From Candidatus Aminicenantota bacterium (lineage in GTDB: Bacteria > Acidobacteriota > UBA6911 > RPQK01 > JAJDTT01), in assembly GCA_026706325.1 (NCBI GenBank), contig JAPOYZ010000623.1:1-7179 (forward strand): DNA of 7,179 nt, read 5' to 3'. The notes below the pieces were generated by a model. It was not told the DNA's origin. It worked only from the letters and a program-made list of their open reading frames with translations, and made no database searches. Shown here piece by piece: positions 1 to 4,514 of the stretch; position 1 is the first letter of the stretch, and the number at the start of each line of letters is the position of its first letter. Position numbers and translations under genes: made by a program.

Positions 1-357
1 CCAGTAGCGGGTCTTGCCTTTGCCGATGGCGATGGCCCACATGATGCACCAGGCGATGCTGTCCACGGGGGTGTCCAGGATGGGAACGAAGCGCTGGGCC
101 AGGAAGGCCTCCACGCTCTTCTCGGCGTCCTCGCTGTAGCAGAGGTCTCCGTCATCGTCCAGGATGACGCGCCGCCGGCGCCAGGCGGCTTCCCGCCTCT
201 GCTCCACGAGCCGGACCGCCGAATTGCCGCCGCAGCCGGCCAGCCCTCCGGCAAAGGAGGCGGACAGTGCCAACCCCGTTCCCTGCAGGAACTGCCGGCG
301 GGAGGAAGGCTTGAGGATCGAAGTGCTCTTGGGATCGCTTGAGGACCGGTTCTTCAT
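1..357 (-). CDS. Tat-signal probable lipoprotein, uncharacterised family (N-terminal 119 codons; truncated by window edge)
   Basis: Read from an ATG at 357-355 the frame stays open to the window edge, giving 119 codons without a stop, so the C-terminus lies outside. Residues 19-25 read SRRQFLQ, a good match to the twin-arginine motif. They are followed by a hydrophobic small-residue stretch (about 27-40) and a lipobox-like LAGC (39-42), then GGN. The expected product is exported folded by Tat and probably lipid-anchored at Cys42. Mature residues 60-105 contain RRRVILDDDGDL and a TPVDSIAWCIMW segment. I recall similar sequences from uncharacterised planctomycete/acidobacterial exported proteins, some loosely linked to glycoside-hydrolase-like folds, but I assign no function. 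The gene is divergent from the CAP gene with a 78-nt gap. No clear Shine-Dalgarno precedes the ATG; a TATTCT hexamer ends 7 nt upstream, so translation may be leaderless. Confidence is high for a real exported protein and low for its role. Confidence 0.8.
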   Translation of the reverse strand, partial: MKNRSSSDPKSTSILKPSSRRQFLQGTGLALSASFAGGLAGCGGNSAVRLVEQRREAAWRRRRVILDDDGDLCYSEDAEKSVEAFLAQRFVPILDTPVDSIAWCIMWAIAIGKGKTRYW

Positions 358-364
358 GGTCCAG

Positions 365-370
365 AGAATA
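365..370 (-). promoter_or_regulatory. Candidate -10 element (TATTCT) 7 nt before the ATG at 357
   Basis: On the minus strand the hexamer TATTCT (370-365) matches four of six positions of the TATAAT consensus and is followed by only CTGGACC before the ATG. A transcript starting about 7 nt downstream of this -10 would begin at or next to the start codon. I could not find a convincing -35 hexamer at 16-19 nt. This is a positional inference and no transcription start was measured. Confidence 0.35.
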
Positions 371-397
371 GCACCTCGAAGCCCCTGCGGCATGACG

Positions 398-428
398 TTG
401 ATCAGGTCCCGAAGGGGCGGCCTATAAT
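398..428 (+). promoter_or_regulatory. Candidate promoter of the CAP-domain gene (TTGATC -19- TATAAT)
   Basis: A perfect consensus -10, TATAAT, lies at 423-428. A -35-like TTGATC (398-403) stands 19 nt upstream, slightly longer than the ideal 17. The -10 ends 7 nt before the GTG start at 436, so the predicted transcription start falls on or beside the start codon. There is no Shine-Dalgarno in the interval TGCTTCG, which fits a leaderless message. The perfect -10 in a GC-rich intergenic gap is the strongest part of this call. Confidence 0.55.
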
Positions 429-435
429 TGCTTCG

Positions 436-1329
436 GTGCGTCTCGTCTTGGGTATTTTACTGCTGTCGGTTCTGGTGGGGACCCAGTCCGAGTCCGACCG
501 GGAGTTGACGGAGAAATCGATCCGGGAATTGCGGCTGATGGTGGTGGAGTTCATCAACCAGGACCGGGAGAAGACCTCGGCGCCGCCAGTAGTGTATTCG
601 GAACCCCTCTCCCTGCTGGCCGACGAGCATTGCCGGGAGATGCTGCGGGAAGGCTACACCAGCCACTGGAACCGGGCCGGCTGGAAGCCCTACATGCGCT
701 ATTCCCAGGGCGGCGTCACCGATCACACCTCGGAGAACATCTCCAGTTTGAACAGCACCCATTTCGAGGTGAGTTTCGACTCCGTGAAGGCCGCGCTCAC
801 CGAGCGCCACGAAGGCCTCATCGGCGAGGAACCGCCGTACGACCAGCACCGCCGGAACATCCTGGACCCTCACCATACCCATGTCGGAATTGGGGTGGCC
901 TTCAGCAAGGCGGGCCTGCGGATGATCCAGATCTTCGCCAGGCGGTACGTGAGCCTGGAGCCCATTCCCGCGAGGCAGGGACCCTCCTCCAGCGTTCAAC
1001 TGAAGGGCAAGGTGCTCGTGCCCGGATACGATCTCCAGGCGATCTCCGTCTTCTACGAACCCCTGCCGGAAGAGATGTCCCTGGCCCAGTTGATGGGCAC
1101 GTATTCCTATGCCCTGCCCGCTGACGAGAAGATCTACAGGACCCGGCTGCCCTCGATCATGCGCTACGCCGACGGCACCCGGGGATCGGTGGAGGTCCGC
1201 GGCCGTTCCTTCTCCCAGACCATCTCCTTCCCCTCCCGGAAGGGGGTCTACACCCTGGTCGTCTGGCTCGAGAAAGAGAACGAGGTTCGGGGCTTCACGG
1301 CCACCAACGCCACGGTTTTCGTGGAGTGA
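436..1329 (+). CDS. Secreted CAP/SCP (YkwD-like) domain protein with extra C-terminal domain
   Basis: This 297-aa protein starts with a Sec-type signal peptide: MRLVLGILLLSVLVG is a short positive n-region followed by a hydrophobic core. The mature protein therefore acts outside the cytoplasm. Residues about 30-172 form a CAP (cysteine-rich secretory/antigen 5/PR-1) domain. The visible family landmarks are HC at 65-66, SHWN (76-79, candidate His77), SEN (99-101, candidate Glu100) and the block HRRNILDPHHTHVGIGVAF (138-156). Bacterial CAP proteins are secreted and of largely unknown biochemical role. Residues about 185-297 form a separate, probably beta-rich domain ending in strand-like TLVVWL and ATVFVE; I do not recognise it. 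The GTG at 436 is the only reasonable start: no ATG, GTG or TTG lies in frame close upstream, and the next in-frame ATG (residue 35) would remove the signal peptide. No ribosome binding site is seen. Composition matches the other flanking genes. Confidence 0.88.
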   Translation: MRLVLGILLLSVLVGTQSESDRELTEKSIRELRLMVVEFINQDREKTSAPPVVYSEPLSLLADEHCREMLREGYTSHWNRAGWKPYMRYSQGGVTDHTSENISSLNSTHFEVSFDSVKAALTERHEGLIGEEPPYDQHRRNILDPHHTHVGIGVAFSKAGLRMIQIFARRYVSLEPIPARQGPSSSVQLKGKVLVPGYDLQAISVFYEPLPEEMSLAQLMGTYSYALPADEKIYRTRLPSIMRYADGTRGSVEVRGRSFSQTISFPSRKGVYTLVVWLEKENEVRGFTATNATVFVE

Positions 1330-1395
1330 GATAGGCGGAATACGGTGAATTGGGGCTTGGCCTTGAATGAGGTGAATATCCAATTGGACAAGACT

Positions 1396-1437
1396 CTTGA
1401 CGGTTCCCAAACTATATTTGGAATCGGAACCGACAAG
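1396..1437. repeat. Nested inverted repeat (12-nt arms, 11/12 paired, with inner 5-bp stem)
   Basis: The left arm CTTGACGGTTCC (1396-1407) pairs with the right arm GGAACCGACAAG (1426-1437) at 11 of 12 positions; the only mismatch is A1400/A1433. Inside, CCAAA (1407-1411) pairs with TTTGG (1417-1421) around the loop CTATA, so C1407 can belong to either stem. The element lies 67 nt after the CAP stop and 130 nt before the ATPase start. No T-tract follows on either strand, which argues against a simple intrinsic terminator. An operator, an RNA hairpin in the ATPase leader, or the end of a small mobile element are all possible. Confidence 0.6.
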
Positions 1438-1451
1438 TTCTCGAAGAGAAC
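1437..1451. repeat. Short perfect palindrome GTTCTC-GAA-GAGAAC
   Basis: A perfect 6-bp inverted repeat with a 3-nt spacer directly abuts, and shares one base with, the larger dyad at 1396-1437. This size and symmetry suits either a homodimeric repressor operator or a small RNA hairpin. A further small dyad, GGACA-GGT-TGTCC, follows at 1467-1479. No function can be assigned from sequence. Confidence 0.4.
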
Positions 1452-1557
1452 GCTTGGCGGAAATGGGGACAGGTTGTCCGGAGGACCGTCAGGCTGATTC
1501 GTATTCAGTCTCGCACGGAGCGACATCCATAAGCGTCGATGGCTTCGTCGGAGTGCT

Positions 1558-1564
1558 GGAGGAG
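1558..1564 (+). promoter_or_regulatory. Shine-Dalgarno GGAGGAG for the ATPase reading frame
   Basis: GGAGGAG ends 2 nt before the ATG at 1567; taking the GGAGG core (1558-1562), the spacing is 4 nt, which is short but usable. It supports the 1567 start and shows the gene was built for independent, leadered translation. The CAP gene upstream, in contrast, has no such site. Confidence 0.6.
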
Positions 1565-1566
1565 TC

Positions 1567-2777
1567 ATGGCAAGGGAACGACGACTGCTGACCCGGGTCT
1601 TGCTGAGAAACTACAAGAGCATCGCCGCGTGCGATGTCTCGCCCGCGCAACTCTCGTTTCTTGTCGGGCCCAACGGTTCGGGAAAAAGTAACTTCCTCGA
1701 CGCGCTCCGATTCGTCGCCGACGCGCTCCGTTTTTCCATCGACCATGCTCTCCGTGACCGTGGAGGAATCAACGAAGTACGGCGGCGTTCCGGTGGGCAC
1801 CCGACCCACTTTGGCGTACGAGTTGAGTTCGATTCAGGAAAATCGCAAGGCTATTACTCATTTACCGTAGGGGCCAAGCCGCATGGAGGGTACACAATCC
1901 AGCGTGAGGAGTGTTACTCAGTACAGCGATCTTGCGGGGGGGCTCATTTCTTTAGAGTTGAGCAAGGGAGGGTCCGAAGGAGCACACTCTCTCCACCGCC
2001 GGCTGCCGCTGCAGATCGTCTCTACTTGGTGAACGTTTCGGGCATCGATGCATTCCGTAGCGTTTATGAATCGCTTTCCGGCACTGGATTCTACAACTTG
2101 AATCCAGACGCAATTCGCGACCTTCAGCCGCCCGACCCGGGAGAACTCCTGAAGCGGGACGGAAGCAATGTCGCGAGCGTCCTATCCAACCTCGCTAAGC
2201 GTTCACCCGGTTTCAAGAAGCGGATTGAGGAGTATCTCGGAAAAGTTGTTCCTGGTGTCGTTGGCGTCGACCGGCGACCTGTCGGTCCTAGAGAGACGCT
2301 GGAGTTCCGTCAAGAAATCCGAGGCGCCCAGTATCCCTGGCGCTTTTATGCGAGCGGAATCTCCGATGGCACCCTGCGGGCAGTTGGCGTCCTGGTGCCC
2401 TGTTTCAAGGCGCCGGCAACGGCAAATCGGGTCCCCGGCTGGGGGGTATTGAAGAGCCGGAGCTTGCACTGCATCCCGCCGCTGCCGGCGTATTGATAGA
2501 TGGTCTCCGGGACGCTGGCGAGCACGCACAGATCCTGGTCACCAGCCATAGCCCGGATCTCCTTGACAACGATGAAATATCCGCCGAATCCATCTTTGCC
2601 GTCGTGGCCGAGCACGGAGAGAGCCACATCGGTCCGTTGAACCATGCTGGGCGTTCGATCCTGAAAGACCACCTCTACACCGCAGGTGAGTTACTCAGAT
2701 TGGATCAGCTTGATCCCGATCCGGAGCTTTCCTATTTGAAGCCGAGCCAACTGAGGTTGTTCGGGCCCGAACCCTGA
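1567..2777 (+). pseudogene. AAA (RecF/OLD-like, AAA_21-type) ATPase, disrupted by a single-base frameshift near 2397/2398
   Basis: The first frame (1567-2496, 309 codons) begins LTRVLLRNYKSIAACDVSP and has a Walker A GPNGSGKS at residues 34-41, typical of SMC/RecF/OLD-like ATPases. It reaches the ABC-signature-like SGISDGTLRAVGVLV at about 263-277. At that point homology leaves the frame. The frame beginning with TTT at 2403 continues FQGAGNGKSG, then Walker B GIEEPELALHP (about 294-304 of the restored protein) and the H-switch LVTSHSPDLLD (His about 328), ending at 2777. Adding one G after 2397 (GTG-GCC-CTG-TTT-CAA) restores a continuous protein of about 403 aa, a normal family length. The truncated product lacks Walker B and the switch His, so it should not hydrolyse ATP. 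The intact form is predicted to be a cytoplasmic P-loop ATPase that works with the DUF4276 protein encoded 3 nt downstream. A sequencing error is the main alternative, but the partner gene is broken too. Confidence 0.85.
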
Positions 2778-2780
2778 ACC

Positions 2781-3046
2781 GTGCAAAGGATCGCGTCGAT
2801 CGTCGAAGGCCATGGCGACGTCAAGGCCGTGCCAAACCTGAAATGATCCGAGACGCGAAGGGATGGCTGACGGCACATCGGCCGTCAGGTTGGATCTACC
2901 GTGAAACGCTGGACCAGCCCGCGCTTTCCGCAGTCTTCGATCTGGAAGCCGCACGGGCGGCGTCCTCATTCGACAAAGTGTGGCGGGACGTGAGCTGGCT
3001 GCTCAGGCCAGAGCGCCCTCGATCACCTGGCCCCGTTGGCCGGTGA
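2781..3046 (+). pseudogene. DUF4276-family partner protein, remnant with large internal deletion
   Basis: A GTG at 2781, 3 nt after the ATPase stop, opens MQRIASIVEGHGDVKAVPNLK and stops at 2844-2846. This is the characteristic N-terminus of DUF4276 proteins (RIxxIVEGxGEVxAVPxL). Immediately after, in another frame (2843-3046), comes IRDAKGWLTAH, then YRETLDQPALSAVFDLEAAR and SFDKVWRDVSWLL, the characteristic C-terminus of the same family (LDQPALTAxFDL...SFDKxWR). Family members are usually about 200 aa or more; here about 20 plus 50 residues remain, so I infer that roughly 130-150 central residues are gone, with the junction near 2841-2845 and out of frame. The family homology ends near 3000; the frame then runs about 44 nt into the opposite-strand DUF1501 gene and stops at 3046. 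No functional product is expected. The 3-nt spacing to the ATPase implies translational coupling in the intact ancestor. Confidence 0.8.
2997..3046. terminator. Two tandem hairpins at the end of the DUF1501 gene (possible terminator, no U-tract)
   Basis: Hairpin 1 (3023-3046) pairs TCACC/GGTGA plus GGCC/GGCC, with one bulged T at 3028 and the loop CCGTT, giving 9 bp within the last DUF1501 codons. Hairpin 2 (2997-3017) pairs GGC/GCC plus GCTC/GAGC with one bulged T at 3000 and spans the DUF1501 stop codon at 3005-3003. Neither is followed by a T-run on the minus strand, so this is at best a factor-dependent or weak terminator. GC-rich coding DNA gives such structures by chance, so confidence is low. 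Confidence 0.25.
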
Positions 3047-4475
3047 GGCGCTCCTCCAGGCCGTGGTAGAAGTAGGTCAGCTTGGTGTGGTCCAAGCCCA
3101 TCAGGTGTAGCACCGTGGCGTGCAGGTCGGAGACGTGGTAGGGGTCTTCCACCGCCTCGAACCCCAGTTCGTCGGTGGCTCCGATGGCCTGACCGCCCTT
3201 GACGCCGGCCCCGGCCAGCCACATGGAGAAGCCGAGCCAGTTGTGGTCGCGGCCCGGTTTGCCGATGCCTTCGCTGGTGGGGGTCCGGCCGAACTCGCCG
3301 CCCCAGATCAGAAGGGTCTCCTCCCAGAGCCCGGTCCGTTTCAGGTCCTCGATCAGGGCGGCCATGGGCTGGTCGGTCTCGTATCCGTGGAGCGAGTGGT
3401 TCTTGATGCAGTCCACGTGGCCATCCCAGGTTTCGGGGCCGTGTCCGCCGCCCGAGTAGAGCTGGACGAAGCGGACGCCCTTCTCGATGAGCCGCCGCGC
3501 GATGAGGCACTTGCGGCCGTAGTCGGCGGTGAGCCGGTTGTTGAGCCCGTACATCTCCCGGGTCTGCTCACTCTCCTGGTCGACGTCCACCACCTCGGCG
3601 GCCGTGGTCTGCATCCGGTACGCCAACTCGTAGGAGTGGATCCGGGCGGCCAGTTCCGACTCCTGCTCTCGGCCCTTCAGGTGCTTTCGGTTCAACCGTT
3701 GCAACAGGTTCAGGGAATGGCGCTGGGTCCGTTCGCTGACATCCTCCGGCGTGGCCAAGTTCAAAAGCGGATTGCCCTTGCTCCGGAAGAGGGTCCCCTG
3801 GTAGGCGGCCGGCATGAAACCGGCGGTCCAGTTGGAGGTCCCGCCGATGGGTCCGCCGCGCGGATCGGTCATGACGACGAAACTGGGCAGGTCGTTGCCC
3901 AGTGTGCCCAGACCGTAGCTGAGCCAAGAGCCCAGGGAGGGCCTCCCGATGATGACGTTGCCCGTGTTCATCTGGATGTTCCCCGAGGCGTGGGCCGCCG
4001 TGTCGGTGTACAGGGAGCGAATCACGCAGAGGTCGTCGGCAAACCGTGAGACATGGGGGTAGACGCTGCTGATTTCCAGGCCGCTCTGGCCGTGCTTCTT
4101 GAACTCGAACGGAGATTGCATGAGGTAGCCGATGGGACGGTTGTTGGATCCCACCTTCACCTTACCTTTGTAGGGGGTGCCGTTGTACTTGGTCAGCGCC
4201 GGCTTGTAATCGAACAGGTCCACGTGGCTGGGCCCGCCGTTCATGAAGAAGAAGATGACGTGCTTGGCGCGCGTCGGGAAATGGGGCAGCTTGGGAGCCA
4301 GGAGCGCCGGGGGGCTGCCGTCGACTGAAGCCCCTTCCAGCCGTCCGAAGAAGCCGTCGGTAGAGAGGAGGTCGATGAGGGCCAGCCCGGCGAATCCTCC
4401 GCCCGTCTCCCAGAGGAACTCCCGCCGCGTCCGGCCACAGGGTGGATTGTTGCGTGTGAACCGCTTCGCCTGCAT
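3003..4475 (-). CDS. DUF1501 domain-containing protein with Tat signal
   Basis: This 490-aa protein is full length for DUF1501, an alkaline-phosphatase/sulfatase-like superfamily family with no firmly established substrate. The N-terminus contains TRREFLW (16-22) followed by GGGFAGLALIDLL, a twin-arginine signal, so it should be exported folded to the periplasm. Family landmarks occur in order: NGGPSHVDLFD (79-89), SLYTDTAAHASG (154-165), the GGGHGPETWDGH block (342-353), GGEFGRTP (392-399), GRDHN (408-412) and SDLHATVLHLMGLDH (449-463). The Asp/His-rich blocks are candidate metal ligands. The C-terminus RLTGQRGQVIEGALA matches the usual family end, so the gene is complete. The ATG at 4475 is supported by GGGAG (4487-4483), spaced 7 nt. 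It lies 39 nt downstream of the DUF1553 gene stop in the same direction and is probably co-transcribed. DUF1501/DUF1553 pairs recur in Planctomycetota, Verrucomicrobiota and Acidobacteriota. Confidence 0.93.
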   Translation of the reverse strand: MQAKRFTRNNPPCGRTRREFLWETGGGFAGLALIDLLSTDGFFGRLEGASVDGSPPALLAPKLPHFPTRAKHVIFFFMNGGPSHVDLFDYKPALTKYNGTPYKGKVKVGSNNRPIGYLMQSPFEFKKHGQSGLEISSVYPHVSRFADDLCVIRSLYTDTAAHASGNIQMNTGNVIIGRPSLGSWLSYGLGTLGNDLPSFVVMTDPRGGPIGGTSNWTAGFMPAAYQGTLFRSKGNPLLNLATPEDVSERTQRHSLNLLQRLNRKHLKGREQESELAARIHSYELAYRMQTTAAEVVDVDQESEQTREMYGLNNRLTADYGRKCLIARRLIEKGVRFVQLYSGGGHGPETWDGHVDCIKNHSLHGYETDQPMAALIEDLKRTGLWEETLLIWGGEFGRTPTSEGIGKPGRDHNWLGFSMWLAGAGVKGGQAIGATDELGFEAVEDPYHVSDLHATVLHLMGLDHTKLTYFYHGLEERLTGQRGQVIEGALA

Positions 4476-4482
4476 CGTTGTT

Positions 4483-4487
4483 CTCCC
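4483..4487 (-). promoter_or_regulatory. Shine-Dalgarno GGGAG for the DUF1501 gene
   Basis: On the minus strand GGGAG is followed by a 7-nt spacer (AACAACG) and the ATG at 4475. It fixes the start that keeps the full Tat n-region. It lies inside the 39-nt gap after the upstream gene, so the second gene of the operon has its own ribosome entry. Confidence 0.6.
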
Positions 4488-4514
4488 GGTGGGGCCGGTT
4501 CTTTCGGCGCCTCC

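Noticed and set aside
164..427. Small plus-strand open frame of 87 codons over the first gene
   Set aside because: It lies mostly antisense to the Tat-signal gene on the minus strand and its translation has no domain-like pattern.
457..1410. Open minus-strand frame of about 317 codons opposite the CAP gene
   Set aside because: The plus frame has a signal peptide, a perfect -10 and CAP motifs. The minus frame is Gly/His/Pro-rich and featureless.
1397..1591. Possible 64-codon plus-strand gene between CAP and ATPase
   Set aside because: It would start with TTG inside the inverted-repeat arm, has no ribosome binding site, overlaps the ATPase start, and shows no recognisable sequence.
2441..2446. 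Programmed -1 frameshift at a run of six G in the ATPase
   Set aside because: The slip would work mechanically, but the conserved LFQ segment upstream (from 2400) is already in the second frame, so a deletion at 2397/2398 explains the data better. No supporting stem-loop or stimulatory element was recognised.
3120..4049. Open plus-strand frame of about 310 codons opposite DUF1501
   Set aside because: Same cause: antisense to a well-conserved gene, Gly/Val/Ala-rich, no ribosome binding site and no motif.
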